A stretch of 58,571 bases of DNA from Xylophilus ampelinus (GTDB lineage Bacteria; Pseudomonadota; Gammaproteobacteria; Burkholderiales; Burkholderiaceae_C). The stretch spans positions 1 through 58,571 of the forward strand of contig NZ_CABFMN010000096.1 of assembly GCF_901875635.1 (NCBI RefSeq), given 5' to 3'. The notes beneath the pieces are model-generated. The model was not told the DNA's origin. It did no database searches and worked only from the letters and a program-made list of their open reading frames with translations. Positions within the stretch are counted from its first letter, which is position 1; the number at the start of each line of letters is the position of its first letter. The position numbers were made by a program, and so were the translations under genes. Shown one piece after another: positions 48,262 through 58,200 of the stretch.

Positions 48262-50643
48262 ATGGACGACATTCAACCCACCCTGGACCTCCAGGAACCC
48301 GAAGACCCGAACGCGCTGATGCTGGCCGACTATGCGCAGACGGCCTACCTCGAGTACGCGCTCTCGGTGGTCAAGGGCCGCGCGCTGCCCGACGTGTGCG
48401 ACGGCCAGAAGCCGGTGCAGCGGCGCATCCTGTACTCGATGTCGCGCATGGGCCTAGGCTTCGGCGGCGCCAACGGCGCGACGCCGGCCGCGCCGGTCAA
48501 GAGCGCCCGTGTGGTCGGTGACGTGCTGGGCAAGTACCACCCGCACGGCGACACCGCGGCCTACGACGCATTGGTGCGCATGGCGCAGGACTTCAGCCAG
48601 CGCTACCCGCTGGTCGACGGCCAGGGCAACTTCGGCAGCCGCGACGGCGACGGCGCGGCGGCCATGCGCTACACCGAGGCGCGCCTGGCCCGCATCACGC
48701 AGCTGCTGCTGTCCGAGATCGACGAGGGTACGGTCGATTTCGTGCCCAACTATGACGGCCGTGAGGACGAGCCGCGCCAGTTGCCGGCGCGCCTGCCCTT
48801 CGCGCTGCTCAACGGCGCCAGCGGCATCGCGGTGGGCATGGCGACCGAGATCCCGAGCCACAACCTGCGTGAGGTCGCCGATGCCTGCGTGGCGCTCATC
48901 AAGAGCAACGGCAAGCTCACGGACGAGGAACTGTTCGCGATCGTTCCCGGCCCCGACTACCCGGGTGGCGCGCAGATCATCAGCCCCGCGGCCGACATCG
49001 CCGATGCCTACCGCACGGGCCGGGGTTCGCTCAAGGTGCGCGCACGCTGGAAGGTGGAAGACCTGGCGCGCGGCCAGTGGCAGATCGTGGTCAACGAGCT
49101 GCCGCCGGGCGTGAGCAGCCAGAAGGTGCTCGAGGAGATCGAGGAGCTCACCAACCCCAAGGTCAAGGCCGGCAAGAAGGCGCTGACCACCGAGCAGCAG
49201 CAGGTCAAGGCCGCGCTGCTGGCGGTGCTGGATGGCGTGCGCGACGAGTCGAGCAAGGATGCGCCGGTGCGCCTGGTGTTCGAACCGAAGACCTCGCGCA
49301 TCCCGCAGGAGGAATTCATCGCGACGCTGCTGTCGCAGACCTCGCTGGAAAGCTCCTCGCCGATCAACCTCACGATGGTGGGGCTGGACGGCAAGCCGGT
49401 GCAGAAGTCGCTGCGCCAGATGCTGGAGGAGTGGATCGCTTTCCGCACCGCGACCGTCGAGCGGCGCTCGCGCCACCGGCTGGACAAGGTCAACGACCGC
49501 ATCCACATCCTCGAAGGCCGGCAGCTGGTGCTGCTGAACATCGACGAGGTCATTGCCATCATCCGCGCCGCCGAGGACCCGAAGGCGGCGCTGATCGCGC
49601 GCTTCAACCTCACCGATCGCCAGGCCGAGGACATCCTCGAGATCCGGCTGCGCCAGCTGGCGCGGCTGGAAGCCATCAAGATCGAGCAGGAGCTGGCCAA
49701 GCTGCGCGACGAGCGCACCAAGCTCGAGGAGATCCTGGGCAGCCCCGCGGCCCTGCGCCGCCTGCTGGTCAAGGAGATCGAATCCGACGCCAAGACCTTC
49801 GAGGATGCCCGCCGCACCCTGATCCAGGCCGAGAAGCGCGCCGTCGCCGAGGTGAAGGTGGTCGACGAGCCGGTGACGGTGATCGTCTCGCAGAAGGGTT
49901 GGGTCCGGGCGCAGAAGGGTTGGGCCACCGAGCGCAACGGCGATGCCCGGCCGGAATACAGCTTCAAGGCCGGTGACGGCCTGTACGGTGCGTTCGAGTG
50001 CCGCACGGTCGACACGCTGCTCGTCTTCGGCACCGCCAAGGACAAGGTGGTGCGCGTCTACACCGTGCCGGTGGCCAGCCTGCCTGGCGCGCGCGGCGAC
50101 GGACAGCCGGTCACGACCATGATCGAACTGGAGGCCGGCACGCAGGTGGCGCACTTCTTCGCCGGCCCCCCGGCCGCGCAGTTGCTGCTGTCCAACACCG
50201 GCGGCTACGGCTTCATCGCGGCGATCGAGAACATGATGTCGCGCCAGAAGGGCGGCAAGGCCTTCGTCGACGTGGGCGAGGGCGAGGCGCTCAACCGCCC
50301 GTCGCTGGTCGGCGGCGCGGGCGGGGCCGCGCCGGCCGCGCCCGCCACCCATGTGTGTTGTGCCGCGAGCGATCGCCACATCCTGACCTTCGACATCGCC
50401 GAGCTCAAGGTGCTGCCCAAGGGCGGCCGCGGCCTCACGCTGATGGACCTGGCGCCCAAGGCCACGCTGGCCGGTGCCGCGGCCTACACCCGCAGCGTGC
50501 GCATCGAAGGCGACTTCCGCGGCAAGCGGCGCGACGAGCAGCTCGACATCCGCACGCTGAACAACGCACGCGGCACGCGGGCGCGCAAGGGCAAGCCGGG
50601 CGCCTTCACCTTCGCACCCGACGCGGTGCTGCGGGTCGAGTGA
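48262..50643 (+). CDS. parC: DNA topoisomerase IV subunit A
   Basis: ParC is the DNA-cleaving subunit of topoisomerase IV. This 793-residue protein has [40 protein letters not shown] and the active-site tyrosine in [10 protein letters not shown], then [20 protein letters not shown], a coiled-coil dimer arm ([20 protein letters not shown]) and a C-terminal beta-pinwheel with degenerate repeats. Its stop overlaps the next small ORF (TGATG). Confidence 0.97.
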   Translation: MDDIQPTLDLQEPEDPNALMLADYAQTAYLEYALSVVKGRALPDVCDGQKPVQRRILYSMSRMGLGFGGANGATPAAPVKSARVVGDVLGKYHPHGDTAAYDALVRMAQDFSQRYPLVDGQGNFGSRDGDGAAAMRYTEARLARITQLLLSEIDEGTVDFVPNYDGREDEPRQLPARLPFALLNGASGIAVGMATEIPSHNLREVADACVALIKSNGKLTDEELFAIVPGPDYPGGAQIISPAADIADAYRTGRGSLKVRARWKVEDLARGQWQIVVNELPPGVSSQKVLEEIEELTNPKVKAGKKALTTEQQQVKAALLAVLDGVRDESSKDAPVRLVFEPKTSRIPQEEFIATLLSQTSLESSSPINLTMVGLDGKPVQKSLRQMLEEWIAFRTATVERRSRHRLDKVNDRIHILEGRQLVLLNIDEVIAIIRAAEDPKAALIARFNLTDRQAEDILEIRLRQLARLEAIKIEQELAKLRDERTKLEEILGSPAALRRLLVKEIESDAKTFEDARRTLIQAEKRAVAEVKVVDEPVTVIVSQKGWVRAQKGWATERNGDARPEYSFKAGDGLYGAFECRTVDTLLVFGTAKDKVVRVYTVPVASLPGARGDGQPVTTMIELEAGTQVAHFFAGPPAAQLLLSNTGGYGFIAAIENMMSRQKGGKAFVDVGEGEALNRPSLVGGAGGAAPAAPATHVCCAASDRHILTFDIAELKVLPKGGRGLTLMDLAPKATLAGAAAYTRSVRIEGDFRGKRRDEQLDIRTLNNARGTRARKGKPGAFTFAPDAVLRVE

Positions 50644-50834
50644 TGGGCGGCATCGACTTCAGCGCGCTGGGACTGCTGATCGGCGGCCTGGGCGGCGTGT
50701 TCAGTTTCTGGATCGGCCGCAAGCTGCGACAGAAGCGCCTGGACAAGCGGCGCGAGCGTGACCGCGCCGCCACGCTCGCCAACGAAAGCCGGCAGGCGCG
50801 GCGCGCGCGCGAGCGGCGCGAGCACGGCAAATGA
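50643..50834 (+). CDS. 63-residue membrane-anchored basic protein
   Basis: This small protein has one hydrophobic segment (IDFSALGLLIGGLGGVFSFW) and a highly basic helical tail (GRKLRQKRLDKRRERDRAAT...RRARERREHGK). Its ATG shares a base with the parC stop (TGATG), implying reinitiation. It is unrecognised; a membrane-tethered nucleic-acid- or phospholipid-binding role would fit the charge, but that is inference. Confidence 0.7.
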   Translation: MGGIDFSALGLLIGGLGGVFSFWIGRKLRQKRLDKRRERDRAATLANESRQARRARERREHGK

Positions 50835-50951
50835 GACGCCTGCGGCCATTCCCGCGGCCGACCTGACTCGCGGGCCGCCCCGCATCCGACGCGCGTAAGG
50901 GAAAAGTCGTCACGCTGCGCGGCCCTGCGGCCACGGCAGAATTCCGACACC

Positions 50952-52121
50952 ATGGGCAACCTGCCGACCGTCATCGATCCACGCTCCATCATCCTGCTGG
51001 CCGGGATCATGGGCATCGTCATGGCCGTCGTCGTGTTCTTCATGCGGCGCAGCTATCCGTCCAGCATCCGCGGCCTGCGCGAATGGGCCTGGGCACCGCT
51101 GGTGGCCTTCGTGAGCACGATGCTCTTCGCCGCGCGCACCGCGCTGCCCGACCTGCTGACGGTGGTGTTCGCCAACATGGTTCTGTTCCAGGCCTGCATC
51201 CTCTACTACGCCGGCAGCCAGCAGTTCCTGCTGGGGCGCAGCCGCACCGGCGGCTGGACGCTGGTGAACCTTGCGATGGGCGCGGTGCTCGCCTGGTTCA
51301 CGCTGGTGCGGCCCGACTACCAGGCGCGGCTGCTGGTGGTGACGCTTCTGGTCACGCTGCTGTTCCTCAACCACGCCGGGCTCTACGTGCGGCATCGCGG
51401 CCGCGTGTTCGGCATGGGGCTGATGACGGGACTGCTGCTCCTTCAAGCGCTGGTGGCGGGCTTGCGCTTCGTGTCGGCCGTGTTCGGCCTCGCCGGCAGC
51501 GACCTCATGGAAGCCACCTGGATCCAGTCGCTCTACATCACCATGTACTCGCTCACGGTGCTGCTGCTGAGCATCGCGGCCATTCTCATGGCAACGGACC
51601 GCGTGCACACCGAGTTCGAGTACCTCGCCAGCCGCGACCCGCTCACCGGCGTGCTCAACCGGCGTGCACTGCTCGATGCCTGCGAAGCCGAGGCGCGGCG
51701 GCTGCCGCGCGCCGGCAGCCGCGGCCTGGCGCTGCTGATGATCGACGTGGACCATTTCAAGCGCATCAACGACAGCTTCGGGCATCAGCAGGGCGACGCC
51801 GTGCTGCGCAAGGCCGTGCAGCGCATGCAGCAGGCCACCGGCGAGGCGGGCGTGCTCGGCCGCTACGGCGGCGAGGAGTTCGCGCTGCTGCTGCCCGGTG
51901 TCGACGCGCAGGCTGCAGTCGACCACGCCGACCGCCTGCGCCATGCGGTGGCCGCGCCCTTCGAGTCCGGCTCGCCGCTGCAGCCGGTCGGCCCGGTGTC
52001 GGTGAGCATCGGGGTGGCCTGGGTGTCGGCGCAGATCAGCGTCGATGCGCTCTTCGCCAGTGCCGATGCGGCGCTGTATCGCGCCAAGGCGCAGGGGCGC
52101 GATTGCGTGGTGGCGGCTTGA
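50952..52121 (+). CDS. Membrane-bound diguanylate cyclase (GGDEF)
   Basis: This 389-residue protein has five or six membrane helices in residues 10-210 and a C-terminal GGDEF domain: DPLTGVLNRRALLDACEAEA, LLMIDVDHFKRINDSFGHQQ (metal-binding Asp) and GRYGGEEFALLLPG. GGEEF is an active-site variant compatible with cyclic-di-GMP synthesis. The RxxD inhibitory site normally just before the motif is not present (TGEAGVLGRYGGEEF), so product inhibition may be absent. No EAL or PAS domain is seen. The sensed signal is unknown. Confidence 0.92.
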   Translation: MGNLPTVIDPRSIILLAGIMGIVMAVVVFFMRRSYPSSIRGLREWAWAPLVAFVSTMLFAARTALPDLLTVVFANMVLFQACILYYAGSQQFLLGRSRTGGWTLVNLAMGAVLAWFTLVRPDYQARLLVVTLLVTLLFLNHAGLYVRHRGRVFGMGLMTGLLLLQALVAGLRFVSAVFGLAGSDLMEATWIQSLYITMYSLTVLLLSIAAILMATDRVHTEFEYLASRDPLTGVLNRRALLDACEAEARRLPRAGSRGLALLMIDVDHFKRINDSFGHQQGDAVLRKAVQRMQQATGEAGVLGRYGGEEFALLLPGVDAQAAVDHADRLRHAVAAPFESGSPLQPVGPVSVSIGVAWVSAQISVDALFASADAALYRAKAQGRDCVVAA

Positions 52122-52215
52122 GCGGCGCGGGCCCCGCCGAACCCCACCCCATCCTCGCACTGGCCGCCCGTGAAGGGACTCGGTCGTCCGCTTGCCCGGA
52201 CGCCGTTGCGCGAGC

Positions 52216-53355
52216 TCAGCGCAGGCCGCGCCACCACAGCTGGTTGCTGCGCGGCTGGCCGATGGTCAGCACCTCGCCGATGACCGGCGTGGCGAGCGCG
52301 ATGTTCTTCTGCTGCGCCAGCGCGGACAGGCGGTCCAGCGGGTCCTGCCAGGTGTGGAAGGCGAGGTCGAAGGTGCTGTTGTGCACGCCGTACAGCACCT
52401 TGCCGCGCACGTCCTGGAAGGCCTGCACCGTTTCCTCGGGCGTCATATGCACCATGGGCCAGTAAGCGTCGTAGGCGCCGTTTTCCATCAACGCGAGGTC
52501 CATGCCGCCGAAGCGCTCGCCGATCTGCTTGAAGCCGGCGAAGTAGCCCGAATCACCGCTGTAGAAGATGCGCTGGCCGCCGCTTTCGAGCACCCACGAC
52601 GACCACAGCGTGCGGTCACGGTCGTTGAGGCTGCGGCCCGAGAAGTGCTGCGACGGCGTGGCCGTGAGCTGCACGCCCGCATGCGCGGCCGACTGCCACC
52701 AGTCGAATTCGGTGATGCGGTCCGCCGCCACGCCCATGTCCTTCAGGCGCGCGCCCACGCCCAGCGGCACGAAGTAGCGCTGCACCTTGCCGTTGAGGTA
52801 TTCGATGGTCGGCACGTCGAGGTGGTCGTAGTGGTCGTGCGAGAGCACCAGTCCCTCGATCGGTGGCAGGTCCTCCAGCTTCAGCGGCGTGGGGTGGAAG
52901 CGCTTGGGCCCGACGAAGCTGAAGGGTGACACCCGCTCGCCGAACACCGGGTCGATCAGCCAGTAGCGCCCCTGCAGCTTCAGCAGGTGCGAGGAATGGC
53001 CCAGGCGGATCACGTGGTTGGCGTCGGCGGGCAGCGCATCGAGCTGGGCACGCGTCACGGCCTTCACGGGAATGGCGTCCACCGGCACCGTGCCGGTCTT
53101 GGTGCTGAAGAAGAAACGCGACCAGATGCGCCATGCGCTCTGCGTGGGCCTGGCGTCGGGGTTGGGTGGATTGTGGAAGCGCCGGTCTTCCGCCCGGTAC
53201 TGCGGCGACTGCTCGTAGCGCGTGGCCAGGTCGTCCGCCTGTCCCGTGGCGCAGCCGCCGGCGGCGCAGGCCGCGGCCAGCATCCAACCGCTGCGCAGGC
53301 GGCGAAAGGGGGTGCGGCTCGGGGCCGGGGCGGGGGGCGTGGGGGCAGCGGTCAT
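52216..53355 (-). CDS. MBL-fold metallo-hydrolase, NAPE-PLD/UlaG-like, exported
   Basis: This 379-residue protein has an N-terminal export signal (RSGWMLAAACAAGGCATG; Cys in a weak lipobox) and a metallo-beta-lactamase fold: NHVIRLGHSSHLLKLQGRYW, LVLSHDHYDHLDVPTIEYL (HxHxDH) and QRIFYSGDSGYFAGF, ending WPMVHMTPEETVQAFQDVRG. The SHDHYDHLD form and layout match NAPE-phospholipase-D/RomA-like proteins, which in eukaryotes hydrolyse N-acyl phosphatidylethanolamine. It is divergent from an alpha/beta lipase gene. A lipid substrate is inferred, not shown. Confidence 0.87.
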   Translation of the reverse strand: MTAAPTPPAPAPSRTPFRRLRSGWMLAAACAAGGCATGQADDLATRYEQSPQYRAEDRRFHNPPNPDARPTQSAWRIWSRFFFSTKTGTVPVDAIPVKAVTRAQLDALPADANHVIRLGHSSHLLKLQGRYWLIDPVFGERVSPFSFVGPKRFHPTPLKLEDLPPIEGLVLSHDHYDHLDVPTIEYLNGKVQRYFVPLGVGARLKDMGVAADRITEFDWWQSAAHAGVQLTATPSQHFSGRSLNDRDRTLWSSWVLESGGQRIFYSGDSGYFAGFKQIGERFGGMDLALMENGAYDAYWPMVHMTPEETVQAFQDVRGKVLYGVHNSTFDLAFHTWQDPLDRLSALAQQKNIALATPVIGEVLTIGQPRSNQLWWRGLR

Positions 53356-53560
53356 GGAGTCCAACGGTAGCGCCGGCGGTGTGCGATGGCGACGGCCGAG
53401 CATCGCCGCCAGCTTCGGGGCGCGTCATTTCGACGCGGTATCGGCGTGTTTCGCATTGTTGCGGGATGCGCATCTCCACGCGGCGGCTAGGCCATGCGGC
53501 GGATGTGCAGGCGTGGCGTGCGGCGCCATAGTGCCCGCCGCCGACTGCCTGGAGATCCAC
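53356..53560. other. 205-bp divergent region between two hydrolase genes
   Basis: This gap should carry promoters for both genes. Nothing convincing beyond a GGAG ribosome-binding site before 53561 is seen. Confidence 0.35.
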
Positions 53561-55156
53561 ATGCCCGACAACCGCCATCCCATCATCTACGTCCGCGGCT
53601 ACGCGATGACGAGCTCGGAGCGCGACGAGACCGCGGCCGACCCCTTCTGCGGCTTCAACGCCGGTTCGACCGTGTACCGCGCCACGGTCGACAAGAAGGC
53701 GGCGGCGCAGAAGTTCGTGTTCGAGTCGCCAGTGGTGCGGCTGATCTCCGACTTCGGCTACCAGAACTGCTACCAGAACGGCCTGGACATCCTCGACGAG
53801 GACTGGAAGCCCCCGCCCGGCGACGACGGCGCCGATGTCGACGGGATGCCGGCCGCGTCGATCGTCGTCTACCGCTACTACGACAGCGGCTCCGGGCTGC
53901 TGGGCGACGGCCACGCGCGCGACATCCGCTTCTACGCGCAGGGGCTGAGCCGGCTCATCCTGCGCGTGCGCGACCTGGTCGCGCAGCGCGAAGGGCCGGG
54001 CTATCGCCAGGAGGACTTCCGCTGCTACCTGGTCGCGCACTCGATGGGCGGCCTCGTGGTGCGCGCCTTCCTGCAGAACCCTGCGCTCGGCGACGACGCG
54101 GCGCGCGGTTGCGTCGACAAGGTCTTCACCTATGCGACGCCGCACAACGGCATCGATGCGGCCGGCATCAACGTGCCGGGTTGGCTGTCGGTCGCCGAGA
54201 TCAACACCTTCAACCGCGAGAAGATGGCGGACTTCCTGGGCACTCCCGCGGTCGATGGCCGCGTCGACGCGCTGCCCGCAAACATCCGGCCCCCCGCCAG
54301 CCGCTTCTTCTGCATGGTCGGCAGCAACCGCGGCGACTACGAGGCGGCGCAGGGCGTGGCGCGCATGTTCGCCGGCCACGGCAGCGACGGGCTGGTGCGC
54401 ATCGACAACGCCACGCTGTGCGGCACCGACGCGAAGGGCCAGCGCACGCCCGTGGCCACCGCGTACACCTACCGCTCGCACTCGGGCTACTTCGGCATCG
54501 TCAACTCCGAGGAGGCCTACCAGAACCTCACGCGCTTCCTCTTCGGCGACGTGCGCGTGGACCTGTGGTTCGACGTCGACGAGGTGGCGCTGCCGCCCGA
54601 CATTCCGGCCGGAGCCGACGTCGATGCGCTCTACCAGGTCGAACTGCTGGCCGCTCCGCGCGGCAAGCGCTGGTACCTCAGCCGGCGCATCGCCGAGGAA
54701 GACTCGCCCGCGTGCCGCACGCACAAGGAACTCACCGATCCGGCCAGCACCGGGCGCCGCTCGATCTACCTGTCGACGGTCTTCCTGGCCAACCGCGCGC
54801 GAGTCAAGCGCGACCGGCCCACGCTGGCCTATGCCATGACCCTGGGCGTGCGCGTGCCCGACTACCAGGTGAACAAGAAGTTCTGGCTCGACGGGCATTA
54901 CGAGGGCAGCTCGCTCTTTCGCGACACGCTGGTGGTCGAGATGGCGCCGCCGCCCGACGGCGCGGCGGGCGGGCAGTGGGACGTCAAGTACGGCTGGCAG
55001 ACCGACACCGCCGGCCGTGCCTCGCTGCCCATCAGCTACCAGCGCGTGCAGGACGACAAGCTCGAGTTCGTCGTGCCGCTGTCGACCCAGGGCGCCGCGC
55101 TCAGCCGGCCGGGCATCACCGGCAAGGTGCGGCTGGAGGTCAGCGCGTGGAGCTGA
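53561..55156 (+). CDS. Alpha/beta-hydrolase, lipase/PGAP1-like
   Basis: This 531-residue probable lipase or esterase starts MPDNRHPIIYVRGYAMTSSE, has a long N-terminal part and the nucleophile elbow YLVAHSMGGLVVRAFLQNP (Ser of AHSMG), then VFTYATPHNGIDAAG (typical of PGAP1/LCAT-like lipases); a histidine follows in TYRSHSGYFGIV. The C-terminal 180 residues form an additional beta-rich region (RVDLWFDVDEVALPPD onward). No signal peptide is seen. GGAG lies before ATG 53561. It is followed by a patatin gene and may act with it. Confidence 0.85.
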   Translation: MPDNRHPIIYVRGYAMTSSERDETAADPFCGFNAGSTVYRATVDKKAAAQKFVFESPVVRLISDFGYQNCYQNGLDILDEDWKPPPGDDGADVDGMPAASIVVYRYYDSGSGLLGDGHARDIRFYAQGLSRLILRVRDLVAQREGPGYRQEDFRCYLVAHSMGGLVVRAFLQNPALGDDAARGCVDKVFTYATPHNGIDAAGINVPGWLSVAEINTFNREKMADFLGTPAVDGRVDALPANIRPPASRFFCMVGSNRGDYEAAQGVARMFAGHGSDGLVRIDNATLCGTDAKGQRTPVATAYTYRSHSGYFGIVNSEEAYQNLTRFLFGDVRVDLWFDVDEVALPPDIPAGADVDALYQVELLAAPRGKRWYLSRRIAEEDSPACRTHKELTDPASTGRRSIYLSTVFLANRARVKRDRPTLAYAMTLGVRVPDYQVNKKFWLDGHYEGSSLFRDTLVVEMAPPPDGAAGGQWDVKYGWQTDTAGRASLPISYQRVQDDKLEFVVPLSTQGAALSRPGITGKVRLEVSAWS

Positions 55157-55168
55157 TCCGCCCCGGAG

Positions 55169-55231
55169 TTTCAAGCCAAAAGTGCCCGCAGCGCCCATGG
55201 GGCGGGCGCGAGCGGCTATCGATTCAGTAGC
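55169..55231 (-). repeat. Two-hairpin dispersed repeat, copy H (lipase-patatin gap)
   Basis: Read on the minus strand it opens GCTACTGAATCGATAGCCGC, continues TCGCGCCCGCCCCATGGGCG and ends GGCACTTTTGGCTTGAAA. This is the closest intergenic copy to the consensus. Confidence 0.85.
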
Positions 55232-55297
55232 AAATCGTCACTGTCATAGGCCGTTTGCCGAATGGGCAAGGGCGCCCGGAGCGTGAAGGATTTCACG

Positions 55298-58200
55298 ATG
55301 GACAAGCCCATCGAGAAGATGGTCTCCGATCGGCGCGCGGCGCTCGGCGACATCGAGGCCCGTGCCGACGCCGAGACCGTCGCTGGCACCGGCGCCCGCG
55401 CCGGCGTCGACCCCCTCGCCGGCGGCCGCACCGACGGCGGCGGCAGCACCCCGCGCCGCCCCTGGGGCCTGGCCCTGTCGGGCGGCGGCATCCGCAGCGC
55501 GACCTTCTGCCTCGGGCTGCTCAAGGCGCTGGCGCAGCAGGGGCAACTGCTGCGCTTCGACCTGCTGTCGACCGTCTCGGGCGGCGGTTACGCCGGAGCG
55601 GTCTGGGGCCGGCTGTGCGACCGCTTCGCGCCCGCGGACCCGTCGGCACCCGGTGCCGGGCCCGCCGCGGCACAGGCCGTGCAGGCGGCCTTCGCCGACC
55701 TCGAGCGCGTGCGCTTCGGCCAGTGGCTGCGCGGCAACGGCCGCTATCTGATCCCGGGCGGCCTGGGCGACATGCTCTTCGCCGCGGCCCTGTTCCTGCG
55801 CAACCTGCTGGCCACGCACATCGAGCTGGCCATCGCCGCCACCCTGCTCGGCCTGGTGCTGGGCGGCATCGACCTGCTTGCCTGGAGCCTCATGGCCCGC
55901 GCCATCGATCCGGGTGCCGAGGGCGTCGCGCCCGCGGTGGTGCGTGCCGTGACGCTGCTGCCCGTGCTGTGGTCCGGCGTGCTGCTGCTGGGGCCGCCCG
56001 CCGTGGTGCTGGCCAATGCCTACTGGGCGCTGCGCGACGGGCCGCGCGCGCGGGCGGCGTGGCGCGCCGGCGCGGGGCTGGTGGCTTGGTCGCTGTGCGC
56101 CGCGGCCATCGCCTTCTTCCGGCCCGTCCTCGACGGGGAATACCGAGCGCCGACCTGGCTCGTGCCGGCCGCGCTGGGACTGGCGCTCAGTTGGGTCTGC
56201 GCCTCGCTCTGGGTGCTGTGGACGCTGCGGCGGCCCTTCGACGCCGCGGCCTGGCGCAACCGCACCACGCGCTGGCTGTCGCTGCTGCTGCGAGCGGCCC
56301 TGGCGCTGGGCCTGCTGGGGCTGGTGGATGCCGCCGCCTGGTGGCTGGCGCAGGACACCGACCGCGCCGGACGCGCGGCGGGCGGCCTGGCGCTGGCCGT
56401 GGCGGCCGCGGCGGTGCGCGCCGTGCTGCCGCTGGTCGCCAGCGGCAGCCGCGCGGTGCCGGCGCTCAGCCGCGACCTGATGCTCGGCCTGATCGGACTG
56501 CTGGGCATCGTGCTGAGCTTCTGCCTGGTCGCGTGGTGGGTGAGCGTGCTGTACGCCGCGCTGCTGCTGCCGGTGTTCACGCCGCAGGGGCTGAACTTCG
56601 GCCTGGGCGGCGTCTGGTGGTGGCTGCTGCTGCTCGGCGTGGGCGGTTACGCGCTGCTGAGCGGGCGCAACGTCGGCTTCCTCAACCTGTCGTCGCTGCA
56701 TGTGTTCTACAAGGCGCGCATCGTGCGTGCCTACCTGGGCGCCGCCAACGGGCAGCGCCTGGGCGGCTCGCCGATCGAGGCGGTCGAGCGCTTCGACAGC
56801 GGCCGCGTCGCTGTGGGCGAGACACAGGCCGACGACGACGTGGCCCAGCACCGCTACCGGCCGCACCTCGCCGGTGGCCCGGTGCACCTGGTCAACGTGT
56901 GCGTGAACCACACGCTGGATTCGCGCCGCAGCCAGTTCAACCGCGACCGCAAGGGCCTGCCCATGACGGTCGCGCCCGGCGGCTGGGCACAGGCCGCGGG
57001 CGGCGACTGGCAGGCCATGCCCGAAGGCGAGGGCGCCCTCACGCTGGGCGGGTGGACGGCCGTGTCGGGCGCCGCGCTGGCGCCGGGCCTGGGCCGCATG
57101 ACCCACCGCGGCGTGGCGGCGCTGACCCTGTTCGCCGGCCTGCGCCTGGGCTACTGGTGGCCGGCAGGCCCGATGGCCAGGGAGGCGGCCGAAGCCTGGT
57201 GGCGCTCGCCGCTGGCCAAGACGGGCTTCGTGCTGCGCGAGTGCTTCGGCGTCTTCGCCGGCATCGGCCAGCCGTATTGGTTCCTCAGCGACGGCGGCCA
57301 CTTCGAGAACACCGGCGCCTACGCGTTGCTGCAGCAGGAGGCCGAGCTGATCGTGCTGGCCGATTGCGGCGCCGACCCGGCCTATCGCTTCTGCGACCTC
57401 GAGAACCTGGTGCGCTGCGCCCGCATCGACTTCGGCGCCGACATCGCCTTCATGAAGCCGCGCCCCGGCGTGCAGGGCCCTTTCATGCACGCCTTCGGTT
57501 CGCTCAACGACCTGTCGTCGATGCAGAGCCAGGCCTGCCTGGCCCTGGCGCGCGTGCGTTACGCCAGCGGCCGGCGCGGGTGCATCGTGCTGGTCAAACC
57601 CAACGTGTCGGCCGACCTGCCGGTCGACCTGGTGAACTTCAAGGCCGCGCATCCCGGCTTTCCGCAGGAATCCACCACCGACCAGTTCTTCAGCGAGGCG
57701 CAGTGGGAAAGCTACTTCCAGCTCGGCAATGAGATCGGCGCGCGCCTGAACGGCAAGCTGCTCGACGCCATCGCCTCGAGCACCGCGCTGATCGACGGCT
57801 TCGAGCCCGACGACGGGCAGGGTGGGGCGGCGCCCGCGGGCACGCCGGCCGGCGGCACCTGGAGCCGCATCCAGGCACGCGTGATGCAGCACGGCGTGGT
57901 GCAGGCCTCGCTGGGCATCGGCGGTGTGGCCGCACTGCTGCTGGCGCTGTGGCAGGGCGTGGCCAGCGTGGGCGCGCAGGCCGATGCCGAGCGCAAGGCG
58001 CAGGACGCCGCCGTGCGCGAGCTCACCGACCGCTGGGGCCGGCTGCGCGACGCCGGCGATGGCAGCGCCGCCGCCTGGCTGGCGGCCGAGCTGGTGCGCA
58101 CCGTCGATCGGCACTGCCGCCCCGGCGAAGGCGGCGACGGCGAGTTCCTCCGGCGCGGCGGCCTGAACGGGCAGATCGCCAAGGACGCGCTGGTGGCCTG

